Source of the DNA: Brachyspira hampsonii
GTDB taxonomy: Bacteria; Spirochaetota; Brachyspiria; Brachyspirales; Brachyspiraceae
Direction: 5' to 3'
NCBI RefSeq assembly: GCF_002214805.1
Contig: NZ_CP019914.1
Span: 496,001 to 560,000, forward strand
Length of the DNA stretch: 64,000 bases
The position numbers and the translations under genes are program-made. Below, in pieces: positions 19,004-28,568 of this stretch. How positions within the stretch are numbered: the first letter of the stretch is position 1; each line of letters starts with the position of its first letter. Below the pieces are notes generated by a model that was given only the letters and a program-made list of their open reading frames with translations, did no database searches and was not told the origin of the DNA.

Positions 19004-19049
19004 ATACCTATTAACTAACTATATAAATTACATGTCAGTTAATAGGTAT
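19004..19049 (-). terminator. Rho-independent terminator after oppA
   Basis: The arms 19004-19016 and 19037-19049 (ATACCTATTAACT and its complement) form a perfect 13-bp stem. On the minus strand TTTTTTTATA follows. It lies 55 bp beyond the oppA stop. Confidence 0.85.
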
Positions 19050-19104
19050 AAAATTTATTACTTAATTCATAAGCTGTCAGCTGTTAATTTACAGATTTAT
19101 AAAA

Positions 19105-20733
19105 TTATTCTTCTAAATAAGCATAGAAAAACTTATGGAATCCTAATGGATTATATACAACATCTCTCAATTTAGGATTAACAAGCAAAGGCTCTGTGAA
19201 GAAATAAAGAGGTATGGCACCCATATCTTCTTCTATAAGAATTCTTTCAGCTTCATGCATAGCTTTCATTCTTATATTGTTATCATCTGTAGACATAGCC
19301 TCACCTATAAGCTCATCATATCTTTTATTGCTATATCCGCCGTTATTTTGAGTATTGTAGCTAGTAAACAAACTCATCATAGACATAGGATCACTGTAAT
19401 CAGCAGACCAATAAAGTCTTCCTATCATAAAGTTTTTTTCAAGCAAAGTCTGACCTAATAAAGCATTATCTATCTGAGTAATAGTAGAATCTATATTAAG
19501 ATGCTCTTTCCACATCTGCTGTACTGCTTCAAATATACCTACATGATTACCCGGATCAGTTTTAAACTCTATCACCGGAAAACCTTCTCCATTCGGATAT
19601 CCTGCTTCAGCCAAAAGCTGTTTAGCCATTTCTACATTGTTAGAATATCCTTCTTTAGATATATCATAAAAATCACCGCCATTAATTCTAAAGTCGCCGT
19701 CAACATCATTAACCGCATAAGGCACCCATCCGCCTGCAGGTTTCTGTCCGCCTTTAGTAACATTTTCTACTATATAGTTTCTGTCTATAGCTAGAGATAA
19801 TGCTTTTCTTACTCTAGGATCTTTTAAATATTCATTAGTTACATTTATAGGATAATAATAAGTAGCTATAAGAGGCTTAATCTGTATTAATCCTTCCTCT
19901 AAAAGTGTAGGTATATCCTGCTGAGGAGGTTCATAAGCCATATGTAAAGATCCGTCTTTTATACCAGCTACAGCAGCAGCCCCATTTTGCATAAATACAA
20001 ATGTTATTTTTTCAGCAACTATACTGTCAGCATTCCAATAATTAGGATTTTTTACCATTATGATGTTTTCATCAATGTTTCGTTCAGACATAACATAAGG
20101 ACCGTTTCCTATATAAGTTTCAGGCTTCAAAGTCCAATTATCTCCGTATTGCTCTATTATATCTTTTCTTAGAGGTGCAAATGTAGGAAATGCTGCTACT
20201 TCCAAAAAATATGCAGTAGGGGCTTCCAATTCTACAACCAAAGTATGATCATCAATAGCTTTTACACCTAAAGAATCTACAGGCATCTCTCCTCTTGTAA
20301 TAGCCATAGCATTTTTCACAGGTTCATGCTGATAACTGTATTCGCTTGCCACTTTCGGATCAACCTGTCTTTGCCAGCTGTAAACAAAGTCTTCAGCAAC
20401 AACAGGTTTTCCGTCTGACCAAGTAGAATTAGTTCTAAGAAAAAATGTATAAGTTTTTCCGTCAGCACTTATTTCCCAATTCTCAGCTACACCGGGTACT
20501 ATTTTATTATTTCTATCTCTTACAGTTAAACCCTCAAATACATGAGAAATATAAATTACTCCGTATATTTGTGCATTCAAACTAGGATCTATAGTCTTTG
20601 GCTCAACACTAAGATTAACAATAATTCCTTCATTAGTATCTTTGCCTTTAGAACATGATATTAACGATATTATCATCAAAAATGCTAAGCTAATACTAAT
20701 AACAGATAATAAAAATCCCCTTATAGTCTTCAT
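19105..20733 (-). CDS. oppA: Oligopeptide ABC transporter substrate-binding lipoprotein
   Basis: This SBP family 5 protein captures peptides outside the inner membrane and delivers them to an Opp-type permease, which is not encoded here. The 542-residue protein starts at the ATG at 20733, which has GGAG 6 nt upstream; a further ATG at 20745 is itself part of that Shine-Dalgarno. The signal ends in a lipobox (IISLISCSKG). Family motifs include LSVEPKTIDPSLNAQ, GLTVRD, WSDGKPVVAEDFVYSWQRQ, and NGPYVMSE with KNPNYWNAD. It has its own promoter and terminator, so it is monocistronic. Confidence 0.92.
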   Translation of the reverse strand: MKTIRGFLLSVISISLAFLMIISLISCSKGKDTNEGIIVNLSVEPKTIDPSLNAQIYGVIYISHVFEGLTVRDRNNKIVPGVAENWEISADGKTYTFFLRTNSTWSDGKPVVAEDFVYSWQRQVDPKVASEYSYQHEPVKNAMAITRGEMPVDSLGVKAIDDHTLVVELEAPTAYFLEVAAFPTFAPLRKDIIEQYGDNWTLKPETYIGNGPYVMSERNIDENIIMVKNPNYWNADSIVAEKITFVFMQNGAAAVAGIKDGSLHMAYEPPQQDIPTLLEEGLIQIKPLIATYYYPINVTNEYLKDPRVRKALSLAIDRNYIVENVTKGGQKPAGGWVPYAVNDVDGDFRINGGDFYDISKEGYSNNVEMAKQLLAEAGYPNGEGFPVIEFKTDPGNHVGIFEAVQQMWKEHLNIDSTITQIDNALLGQTLLEKNFMIGRLYWSADYSDPMSMMSLFTSYNTQNNGGYSNKRYDELIGEAMSTDDNNIRMKAMHEAERILIEEDMGAIPLYFFTEPLLVNPKLRDVVYNPLGFHKFFYAYLEE

Positions 20734-20810
20734 AATAAACTCCATAAAATTAAACTATTTATTTTTAATTAACTACCCTAAATAATAGTTAATCAAAACT
20801 TTGTAAAAAT

Positions 20811-20839
20811 ATTTTATATAATTTTCTAAACTTAGTCAA
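20811..20839 (-). promoter_or_regulatory. promoter for oppA
   Basis: On the minus strand TTGACT (20839-20834), 17 bp and TAAAAT (20816-20811) predict a start near 20804. The roughly 70-nt leader contains an 8-bp hairpin (ATTAACTA/TAGTTAAT, 20768-20793). Confidence 0.65.
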
Positions 20840-20866
20840 TTAAAAAAATAAAAAGTTATTAATGGA

Positions 20867-21862
20867 TTAAAATTTTGTTATTTGATTTATACATTTTCCT
20901 GTATTTTTGAATTCAAATATATTATCAATAGAAATGCTTACCATATTAAGTAATGCTTCATCAGTATAAAATGCAAAATGAGGAGTTATTATAACATTAT
21001 CCATTTTAAATAATTCCTCAATAATTTCATCTTTTAAAACAACATTTTTTATATCTTTATTAACATACTCAATCTCATTTGAATATACATCTATAGCAGC
21101 CCCCCCTATATGTCCGCTTTTTAAACCTTCAAGTAAATCTTTGTTATTAACTATTCCGCCCCTGCTTACATTGATGATATAAACACCTTTTTTCATTTTA
21201 TTTATAGAATCTCTGCAAATCATATTTTCAGTTTCTTTGCTGTATGGTATATGATAAATTACAGCATCACTGTTTGCATATAATTCATCTAAACTCATAT
21301 ATTCAGCATAATTTTTTATTTCTTCTTTTTCTGTCCTTGAATATACAAATATGTTTTTAGGTGAAAATCCTTTAAGATGCTTTACAGTCAAAGAACCAAT
21401 CCTTCCTGTACCTATAACACCAATATTTAAATTTCTAATCTCTTTTGCAACAAGTCCTGTTCTTATATAATTTCTATTATATCCATTTATAAGCACATTA
21501 TTATAATTCTTAACAATAGAAAGCAATGATAGAACTGTAAACTCACTCACAGAATTAGGAGAATATGAAGGTACATTTGCTATTTTTATTCCTATTTTGT
21601 TTGCATAATCAATATCTATATTATCATAACCTACAGATCTTGTACTCATATATTTTACGCCGTATTCTTTCAATTTATCAAAAACTTTATCAGTAATAAT
21701 GTCTCTTGCATTAAAAACTATAGAATCAAAACCTTTTGCATCTTTGACATTATCAATATTTAAATGATATTTATACAATGTGAATTTAGTATTATATTTT
21801 TTCTCCATTAATTTAAAAAATTCAGCTTCATCATCTAAAAAAGAATACACAGCTATACTCAT
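20867..21862 (-). CDS. ldhA: D-lactate dehydrogenase (D-2-hydroxyacid dehydrogenase family)
   Basis: The enzyme reduces pyruvate to D-lactate with NADH, regenerating NAD+ in fermentation. The 331-residue length is typical. Visible motifs are the NAD-binding GTGRIGS, STRSVGYDNID and NVPSYSPNSVSEFT, the substrate-binding and catalytic VSRGGIVN and GAAIDVYSNE, and the catalytic His in ITPHFAFYT. The ITPHFAFYTDEA and VYSNE segments favour D-lactate dehydrogenase over phosphoglycerate dehydrogenase. AAAGG precedes the ATG. The gene follows the tail-anchored protein gene by 43 bp and may be co-transcribed with it. Confidence 0.88.
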   Translation of the reverse strand: MSIAVYSFLDDEAEFFKLMEKKYNTKFTLYKYHLNIDNVKDAKGFDSIVFNARDIITDKVFDKLKEYGVKYMSTRSVGYDNIDIDYANKIGIKIANVPSYSPNSVSEFTVLSLLSIVKNYNNVLINGYNRNYIRTGLVAKEIRNLNIGVIGTGRIGSLTVKHLKGFSPKNIFVYSRTEKEEIKNYAEYMSLDELYANSDAVIYHIPYSKETENMICRDSINKMKKGVYIINVSRGGIVNNKDLLEGLKSGHIGGAAIDVYSNEIEYVNKDIKNVVLKDEIIEELFKMDNVIITPHFAFYTDEALLNMVSISIDNIFEFKNTGKCINQITKF

Positions 21863-21905
21863 AATTGTTGCCTTTAAGTTTGAAAAATATTACATTAATT
21901 ATAAA

Positions 21906-22937
21906 TCAAGTCTGAAAGAAGAATACATATACCATAGCAATAAATACAAATATTATAATAGCACCAAGTCCAAACATCATTAATTTAAAAGTGCTTATCT
22001 TAGAAAATATTCTCTCAAATAAACTTTTATTTCCATTATCTTCTTCGCTAGGCTCAACATACACATCTTTTTCAGGATTGAATAATTTTAATTTAATAGG
22101 TTCAATTTCTTCTATTAAGCAGCAATATCCGTCTATTAATTTTAATAAAATTTTAATGGATTTTTCTTCTACCGTTTTTTCTAATACCTCAGCAGGAACT
22201 AAATATTTTGAATATTTATCCTTTTTTCCTTTAAGCTCAAGATATATTATATTTTCTTCCACTGTGTTGGAATTTATACTAACTATAACCTTGTCTCCGG
22301 GAACTATATCATTTATAGATTTTCCTCCTATTGGGTCAACTACAAATGAGGCATTAATAAGTTTATAATGAGGAGTCTGAACTTCTTCAGATGAGGCATT
22401 TTCATCTTTAGTTTCATTACCGCTATTTTGATGTACTGAATGCATAGAAGCTACATCTTCCATTTCTTTATCAACATTCTCTATAGCACTGCGAACAGAA
22501 TTAATATCTAAAATACTGCTGTTTATATCAAATGTACCTATATGAAAATCCATAAATTTATTCATAGCACTTGCAAATATATCAATAATAGAAATAATAT
22601 TATTATTGCTTTGATATATTATAATATTATTAATATTTCTATCTTCACTTAGAATATTTGAAATTACTTCATAAAATTTATCAAAATATTGATTGCTCTC
22701 ATTGTTAAGTCTATTATAAATTTTAATATGTTTATACAATTCTAGTAAATCAGTATAAGCATTTAAAAAAGTTAAAAGTTTGCGATCACCTGAAATAACA
22801 AATGCAATATCTATCAAACTGCTATTATATTTATCTATAAAAAAAATGACATATATATATTTGTTTAAATCACTGTATTCAGCCAATATTTTTAAAGCTA
22901 AAACTTCATCATTTGGATTTATTTTTTGATGTGACAT
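21906..22937 (-). CDS. Tail-anchored membrane protein of unknown function
   Basis: From the ATG at 22937 (AGG 10 nt upstream) the protein has 343 residues. Residues 1-160 are predicted alpha-helical, a Ser/Glu/Asp-rich linker follows (SGNETKDENASSEEV), then a beta-rich domain at about 180-290 (ASFVVDPIGGKSINDIVPGD and later). A single hydrophobic segment sits at the very C-terminus (LMMFGLGAIIIFVFIAMVYV). This predicts a cytoplasmic protein anchored by its tail. No family is recognised. The open frame extends 23 codons upstream, but that part lies in the promoter region. It is divergent from the TPR protein gene at 23110. Confidence 0.65.
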   Translation of the reverse strand: MSHQKINPNDEVLALKILAEYSDLNKYIYVIFFIDKYNSSLIDIAFVISGDRKLLTFLNAYTDLLELYKHIKIYNRLNNESNQYFDKFYEVISNILSEDRNINNIIIYQSNNNIISIIDIFASAMNKFMDFHIGTFDINSSILDINSVRSAIENVDKEMEDVASMHSVHQNSGNETKDENASSEEVQTPHYKLINASFVVDPIGGKSINDIVPGDKVIVSINSNTVEENIIYLELKGKKDKYSKYLVPAEVLEKTVEEKSIKILLKLIDGYCCLIEEIEPIKLKLFNPEKDVYVEPSEEDNGNKSLFERIFSKISTFKLMMFGLGAIIIFVFIAMVYVFFFQT

Positions 22938-22971
22938 AAATCTATACCTAAAATAAAAAATTCTAACTGTT

Positions 22972-22999
22972 ATTATATCATAAGTAATATAATAAACAA
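22972..22999 (-). promoter_or_regulatory. possible promoter for the tail-anchored protein gene
   Basis: On the minus strand TATAAT (22977-22972) is preceded after 16 bp by a weak TTGTTT (22999-22994). Transcription would start near 22965, 28 nt before the ATG. Confidence 0.4.
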
Positions 23000-23043
23000 T
23001 ACCCAAATACCTCCATACCCAAAATAATTATTAAAATAAATAC

Positions 23044-23072
23044 TTGATTTTTTTATGTTTAATTATTATAAT
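23044..23072 (+). promoter_or_regulatory. promoter for the membrane TPR protein gene
   Basis: TTGATT (23044-23049), 17 bp and TATAAT (23067-23072) predict a start near 23079. This rules out upstream in-frame starts for the gene at 23110. Confidence 0.75.
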
Positions 23073-23109
23073 TGATTATTCTCAACTAATAGATTTTAAG
23101 AGGATTTTT

Positions 23110-23802
23110 ATGTCTGAAAATACAAATAAACTGCAAAAAAATGCTGAATTAATATTTACATATATATACAACAATAGAATAATATTTATATCCGGATTTG
23201 TTCTAATAGTAGTAATTGCAGCTGGAATTCTGCTTTACAGAGCAAATATAGAAAGTCAGGATGCCGCTAATAATGTAGAGTTCGAATCAGCACTAGCTTT
23301 ATATAATGTATATCAAAATGCACAATTACCAGCAGAACAATTAAATGATCCTGCCCTAATAATAGATATTACTTCAAGATTTCAAAAGGTATATAATGCT
23401 GCTAAAGGAAGCAAACTTAAATTAAGAAGTGCTTATGCATTAGGATGTGTTTATTATGATATAAATAACCTAAAAGAAGCTGAGAAATACTATCAGGAAG
23501 TAGCAAATTCAAGAGGATTCTATTTGCAGGAAACTGCAATGTATAATTTGGCTAATACACAAATAGGATTAACCAATTATACTCAAGCTGTATCTACTTT
23601 GGAAAATTTTATTAAAGCATATCCTAAAAGCTATTTGCTCCCTCAGGCAACTTTAACATTATCTGATGTTTATTTATCACAAAATGATAGAACAAAAGCT
23701 TTGAATGTATTAAAGTCTTGGACTACTAAAAATACTAATAATATTGAATATCTTTCTTTATTTAGAGAAACTATTTCATTGATAGAAAATAATGTTTATT
23801 AA
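23110..23802 (+). CDS. Membrane-anchored TPR protein (YfgM-like)
   Basis: The ATG at 23110 has AAGAGGA upstream. The 230-residue protein has a short cytoplasmic N-terminus and one membrane segment (IIFISGFVLIVVIAAGILLY). A periplasmic TPR domain follows (ALGCVYYDINNLKEAEKYYQ, YNLANTQIGLTNYTQAVSTL, LTLSDVYLSQNDRTKALNVL). This resembles the YfgM/TPR_21 group, whose E. coli member works with periplasmic chaperones and the translocon; that role is only suggestive here. The XPB helicase gene follows after 38 bp. Confidence 0.7.
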   Translation: MSENTNKLQKNAELIFTYIYNNRIIFISGFVLIVVIAAGILLYRANIESQDAANNVEFESALALYNVYQNAQLPAEQLNDPALIIDITSRFQKVYNAAKGSKLKLRSAYALGCVYYDINNLKEAEKYYQEVANSRGFYLQETAMYNLANTQIGLTNYTQAVSTLENFIKAYPKSYLLPQATLTLSDVYLSQNDRTKALNVLKSWTTKNTNNIEYLSLFRETISLIENNVY

Positions 23803-23840
23803 AAAAATTATACATCATTAAATATCGAAAGGAAAAAAAA

Positions 23841-25535
23841 TTGAATAAAAATGCTCCTATTATAGTTCAGGGCGATGGTACTATTCTTTTAGATGTTAGT
23901 ACAAAACATTTTGAAGAAATTAGAAATTTCATGTTAGTATTTGCTGAATTAGTAAAGAGTCCTGAATATATACATACATATAGAATAACATTAGTCTCTT
24001 TATGGAATGCTGCTAGTTTAAATTATACATCAGATCAAATACTTAATTTTTTGAAAAAATATACATCTTACGAAATTCCGAAAAATATAATAAAGCAGAT
24101 TGAAACTAGCATAGAAAAATACGGAAGAATAAAAATAATAAAAGAATATGATAAATACTATCTTATAAGCGAAGATAAAAATATCATTGATGAAATCCTG
24201 CATTATAAATTAATGACTAAATATATAAAGTCAGAAATTAACAAAAACAAATTAGAAATAGATGCAACATACAGAGGTCATATAAAACTTGCCCTTATAA
24301 ACATAGGCTATCCTGTTCAGGACTTGGCAGGATATAAAACAGGCGAAGAATATCATTTTAATATGAGAGAAAAATTGGCATCAAGCGGAGATGATTTTGC
24401 ATTAAGAGATTATCAAAAAAATTCTGTAGATGCTTTCTATGCTGATGGTAAACCTGAAGGCGGTGCCGGAGTTATAGCTCTTCCATGCGGTACTGGTAAA
24501 ACTATTGTAGGAATTGCAGCAATGCATAAAACTCAGACAAAAACTCTTATAATAGTAACAGGTGTTACAGCATGCCGTCAGTGGAGAGATGAAATATTGG
24601 ATAAAACTGATATTCCTCCTGAAGATATAGGTGAATATAATGGTCTCAATAAAGAAATAAAGCCTATAACAATAGCTACATATAAAATACTTACATATAG
24701 AAAAAATAAAGAATCTCCATTTGTGCATTTCGAGTTATTCTTTCAGCATAATTGGGGATTAATAATATATGATGAAGTACATTTGCTTCCTGCACCTATA
24801 ATAAAACTTACAAGTGAAATTCAGAGTATGAGAAGATTGGGACTTACTGCTACTTTAGTTAGGGAGGACGGACTTGAAAAAGATGTGTTCTGTCTTATAG
24901 GTCCTAAAAAATTCGATATACCTTGGCGTGAATTAGAAGAAAAGAAATTTATAGCTGAAGCATACTGTTATGATATAAGAATACCATTAGATGATTCTCA
25001 TAGATCTGATTATGTTGTATCCAGCGACAAAGTAAAATTTAGAATAGCAAGTGAAAATATTCTTAAATATAGAGTAGTAAAAAAAATTATAGAAAAGCTT
25101 GAAGGAAAAAATATTCTAATAATAGGTCAGTATTTGGATCAATTAAATGAGATGAAAAGGCTAACAGGATATACTATAATTACAGGAAAGACTCCTCAAA
25201 GCGAAAGAGATATAATATATAAAAAATTTAAAACCGGAGAAATAAAAATACTTATAGTAAGTAAAGTTGCCAATTTAGCTGTTGATTTACCTGATGCTAA
25301 TGTTTTAATACAGATTTCCGGAACTTTCGGTTCAAGACAGGAAGAAGCTCAAAGATTAGGAAGAGTTCTTCGTCCTAAAAAAGGTGAAAATAAAAGCTAC
25401 TTCTTTTCAATAATAACTACAGATACAAAAGAAGAAGATTTTGCTCATAAAAGACAATTATTTTTAACAGAACAGGGATATCATTACGAGTTATTAGATA
25501 AAGATTCGTTTGAAGAATTGGAATTTAATAATTAA
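23841..25535 (+). CDS. XPB/Rad25-type DNA helicase
   Basis: This 564-residue superfamily 2 helicase is related to archaeal and eukaryotic XPB, which unwinds DNA in repair and transcription. An N-terminal domain (about 1-180) precedes the helicase core. The core has motif Q (FALRDYQKNSVDAF), Walker A (LPCGTGKT, 214-221), the DEVH box (311-314, in IIYDEVHLLPAP), motif III (LGLTATLVREDG) and motif VI (QEEAQRLGRVLRPK). Translation starts at TTG (23841) with AAAGGA upstream; no ATG fits at the conserved N-terminus. Bacterial XPB occurs sporadically, including in spirochaetes. No Bax1-like nuclease partner lies beside it. A hairpin terminator follows. Confidence 0.9.
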   Translation: MNKNAPIIVQGDGTILLDVSTKHFEEIRNFMLVFAELVKSPEYIHTYRITLVSLWNAASLNYTSDQILNFLKKYTSYEIPKNIIKQIETSIEKYGRIKIIKEYDKYYLISEDKNIIDEILHYKLMTKYIKSEINKNKLEIDATYRGHIKLALINIGYPVQDLAGYKTGEEYHFNMREKLASSGDDFALRDYQKNSVDAFYADGKPEGGAGVIALPCGTGKTIVGIAAMHKTQTKTLIIVTGVTACRQWRDEILDKTDIPPEDIGEYNGLNKEIKPITIATYKILTYRKNKESPFVHFELFFQHNWGLIIYDEVHLLPAPIIKLTSEIQSMRRLGLTATLVREDGLEKDVFCLIGPKKFDIPWRELEEKKFIAEAYCYDIRIPLDDSHRSDYVVSSDKVKFRIASENILKYRVVKKIIEKLEGKNILIIGQYLDQLNEMKRLTGYTIITGKTPQSERDIIYKKFKTGEIKILIVSKVANLAVDLPDANVLIQISGTFGSRQEEAQRLGRVLRPKKGENKSYFFSIITTDTKEEDFAHKRQLFLTEQGYHYELLDKDSFEELEFNN

Positions 25536-25573
25536 AAGTTTAACGAACAAAAATAATATATTCGTTAAACTTT
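25535..25573. terminator. Bidirectional terminator between XPB and EIIB genes
   Basis: A perfect 13-bp stem (AAAGTTTAACGAA at 25535-25547 and its complement at 25561-25573) with a 13-nt loop lies between two convergent genes. On the minus strand it is followed by TTAATTATT. On the plus strand the stem itself ends in TTT. Confidence 0.75.
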
Positions 25574-25587
25574 ATAAATGATACTTA

Positions 25588-25845
25588 TTATAGGGGTCTT
25601 ACTCCCAATGTTACCATCTCATCATAAACAGGCATGACATTTTTACCTAGAACTATTTGATATTGTCCTGAATTATAGAAAACTCCTACAACACCTTCTA
25701 TTTTTTCAACTTCAGCATCTTTAATTTGTTCTCTGTTTTTCACAATTAATCTCAATCTTGTAGCACAATAACTAAGTGATTCTATATTATCTTTACCTAC
25801 TTTTGATATTATCTCTTCTGCTATTTTTTTGTAATTTACTTCCAT
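25588..25845 (-). CDS. Stand-alone PTS EIIB domain (glucose family)
   Basis: The 85-residue protein is a single EIIB domain of the glucose/N-acetylglucosamine PTS family. The phosphorylated Cys27 lies in SLSYCATRLRL, followed by VEKIEGVVGVFYNSGQYQIV. In the PTS this domain accepts phosphate from EIIA and passes it to sugar bound by EIIC. Here it is not fused to or next to EIIC or EIIA, so it either serves a distant permease or is regulatory. AGAGG precedes the ATG. It sits between a terminator and the BspA/DUF4132-like island. Confidence 0.88.
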   Translation of the reverse strand: MEVNYKKIAEEIISKVGKDNIESLSYCATRLRLIVKNREQIKDAEVEKIEGVVGVFYNSGQYQIVLGKNVMPVYDEMVTLGVRPL

Positions 25846-25943
25846 AAAAAAACCTCTGTATATTTTAATATCTTTTAATAATTAATTATATATCTTTTTT
25901 ATATATTTACAATCAATTTTATTAAAATTATTTTATTATGATA

Positions 25944-28535
25944 TCAATAAAATAAATCTGTCAATCTAAAATCCAAAATTGTAAATACTAAGAAAGTATA
26001 AACAAATCTGATGCTAATTTCTTTTTTATTTTCACTCTTTTTAAAATCAATAGTGATATCTATTGGCTCATCATATTCTATATCTGCATCGACTTTTGCA
26101 GACATTGTAAAAATATCTCCGTCATTTGCAGGAAATGTATATGTTATAGTATCATTATATCCCAATACATCATTGGTATACATATCATATCTTTTAGCAA
26201 ATGCCTTAAAAGCTCCGTAACTTGCCTCTATATTTTTTATCTTTTTTATTTCTTTTTTCAAATTCTTTTTATCTAATTTTATAAGTGTTAATTGATTTAT
26301 TGGCTGTGCTAATTCATAATCTTCAATCTGTTTTCTCCATTTATCTACAGTGTTATTATCCATTTCTGCAGGAGTTGCCAAACTTATAAAATTGTTAGAA
26401 TTAATCTTTACATCTTCATCATAACAATTTGAATAACTTCCATCATTTGAATATCTAAAAGTTGTTATAAAGTTTTTATCTTTATCATACAGATTCCATA
26501 TCAAAGAAGAAGCAAATTTATTCATTAAATAATTATCAATAAAAACTTCTTTAAACAAATCATAACTGTATATATCACCGTCTATTAATGTAATACTTAA
26601 AATACTAGCAGTATGATTAATAAACTTTGGTATTTCTTTTCTTAATTCTTTGATTTCTTCTTTTAATTTTTCATCAAAGTTTTGAGGAACCTTTTTCAAT
26701 TCTTTATTATCTTTTATATCAAACAAGCTCAAGGTGTAATCATTATTAACAATTAATTTATAATCATCATTTAATATTTTTTCACATTGAGAATTAAATC
26801 CGTAATTTGGAGTACATCTTAATCTAAATTCAGTATAACCTATATTTATTTTTTCAATCAATTCATTAATCATTTTTCCAGCTTCTTTACGAACTACAGA
26901 ATTCTTTGCGGTTATATATATTTCATATAATAAGCTCTGTGCATATCTGCTTTCTATATTGAATTTTATCATTATAAGGAAAACTTTTGAATCAATACCT
27001 AATGATATCAATTCAGATATCTCTTTTAAAGCTTCATCTCCTCCGTACATAGCATAAATAAAACCTGCAATCTCTATGCTTTGATTTTCTAAATAAATTT
27101 CTCTAATGAACTTCAAAAATGATTCAAAGTCAAGCAAGTTAACTATATTGTCAATTTTTTCTAATCTGTTAATTGTTCTTTTCAAAGATAAATACTCTGA
27201 ATATATATACTTTATAACTGTAATATTTACTTCTCTTGATTTATCTTTTATTAGTACATGACAATCCTTTATAAATGTAAGTTTTTTATCTTCTTTTTTA
27301 GCATTATATTTTTTTTGAGCATACTTTTCTGCTTTTTCTATAGTTTTGAAATTATAATCTTTTGTAACAAATGAAAGTTCCTGTGAAAAGTCGCTTTCAA
27401 TTCTTTTTCTCAATCTTACAACTCTTTTATTTTTATCTTTTGCAATAAGATTATATATTTCTTTAACATTAAATTTTGTTATAGTTATATAATCTTCTTT
27501 AGGATAAAATGCTTGCATATATACTTTAAGTCTTGTATGTAATTTATCCTCATCATCGCAAAAAGTACCAACTTCTTCTAAATTATCTAAATTCCAATTT
27601 TCTAAAGACCCATAATTATCATACTTATACGCAAATCTAAATAGTCCCGCAGCAGTGATTAATTTTTGTGTATCCCATTTATCAAGAGGCTGATTAAAAC
27701 TTTGTGCCATATAAAACATCATATCCATATTTTCTACATTAGAAACATTCCAACTATTTAAAGGTTGATTAAATTTCATGCATGAGAAAAATGTCTTTTC
27801 CATGTTTACAACATTAGAAGTGTCCCATTTATCAAAAGGCTGATTTAATTTTTCGCATTGCCTAAATAAAGAATCCATATTTGCAACATTAGAAACATCC
27901 CAATCATTAAGATTCTGATTAAAAACATCACAATATGCAAACATACTTGATAAATCTTTAACTTTAGAAATATTCCATTTATTTAAAGGCTTATTAAAAA
28001 CTTTTGCACGAGTAAACATAAATGACATATCTTTAACATTAGAAGTGTCCCATTTATTCAAGGGCTGATTAAAGTTTTCGCATTCCTGAAACATGCCTCT
28101 CATATTTTTAACTTTTGATACATTCCAATTATTTAAAGGCTGATTAAACTCATTCGCACCATAAAACATAAATGACATATCTTCAACATTAGAAACATCC
28201 CATTTATCAAGAGGCTGATTAAAATTAGAACAATGAGTAAACATGTTATTCATACTTTTTACTTTAGATACATTCCAATTACTTAAATCAGGATTAAAAT
28301 CTATAGCTGAATATCTTACCAACGCATTATAGCCCATATACGCAAACATCATATCCATATTTGTAACATTAGAAACATCCCACTCTTCTATGCCTTCAAA
28401 ATCTTTTCTTTTGCTTTCATAAAAAAGCTTGCTCATATCTGTGATAAGACTTGTATCAATATAACAAAGTTTTATACCGTCAGTAAATACTAATTTTTTT
28501 AATTCTTTTTTTGTTTCTGGTTTGTATTTTCTCAT
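25944..28535 (-). CDS. BspA-type LRR protein with DUF4132-like C-terminus
   Basis: The ATG at 28535 has GGAGA 5 nt upstream; the frame also opens at a TTG at 28547, but that lies in the Shine-Dalgarno. The 863-residue protein begins MRKYKPETKKELKKLVF. It carries about nine BspA/DUF285 repeats up to residue ~310 (FNQPLNNWNVSKVKNMRGMF and variants), then a long helical region. A C-terminal region follows with the DUF4132 signature: FASSLIWNLYDKDKNFITTF, ISLATPAEM and DKWRKQIEDYELAQPINQL. There is no signal peptide or membrane segment. DUF4132 is known from MolR/WGR-type proteins of unclear function. This is the third of three tandem paralogues and its repeats make it a substrate for recombination. 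Confidence 0.8.
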   Translation of the reverse strand: MRKYKPETKKELKKLVFTDGIKLCYIDTSLITDMSKLFYESKRKDFEGIEEWDVSNVTNMDMMFAYMGYNALVRYSAIDFNPDLSNWNVSKVKSMNNMFTHCSNFNQPLDKWDVSNVEDMSFMFYGANEFNQPLNNWNVSKVKNMRGMFQECENFNQPLNKWDTSNVKDMSFMFTRAKVFNKPLNKWNISKVKDLSSMFAYCDVFNQNLNDWDVSNVANMDSLFRQCEKLNQPFDKWDTSNVVNMEKTFFSCMKFNQPLNSWNVSNVENMDMMFYMAQSFNQPLDKWDTQKLITAAGLFRFAYKYDNYGSLENWNLDNLEEVGTFCDDEDKLHTRLKVYMQAFYPKEDYITITKFNVKEIYNLIAKDKNKRVVRLRKRIESDFSQELSFVTKDYNFKTIEKAEKYAQKKYNAKKEDKKLTFIKDCHVLIKDKSREVNITVIKYIYSEYLSLKRTINRLEKIDNIVNLLDFESFLKFIREIYLENQSIEIAGFIYAMYGGDEALKEISELISLGIDSKVFLIMIKFNIESRYAQSLLYEIYITAKNSVVRKEAGKMINELIEKINIGYTEFRLRCTPNYGFNSQCEKILNDDYKLIVNNDYTLSLFDIKDNKELKKVPQNFDEKLKEEIKELRKEIPKFINHTASILSITLIDGDIYSYDLFKEVFIDNYLMNKFASSLIWNLYDKDKNFITTFRYSNDGSYSNCYDEDVKINSNNFISLATPAEMDNNTVDKWRKQIEDYELAQPINQLTLIKLDKKNLKKEIKKIKNIEASYGAFKAFAKRYDMYTNDVLGYNDTITYTFPANDGDIFTMSAKVDADIEYDEPIDITIDFKKSENKKEISIRFVYTFLVFTILDFRLTDLFY

Positions 28536-28568
28536 AATTCTCTCCAAATTAACTTTAATTTTAAAATA

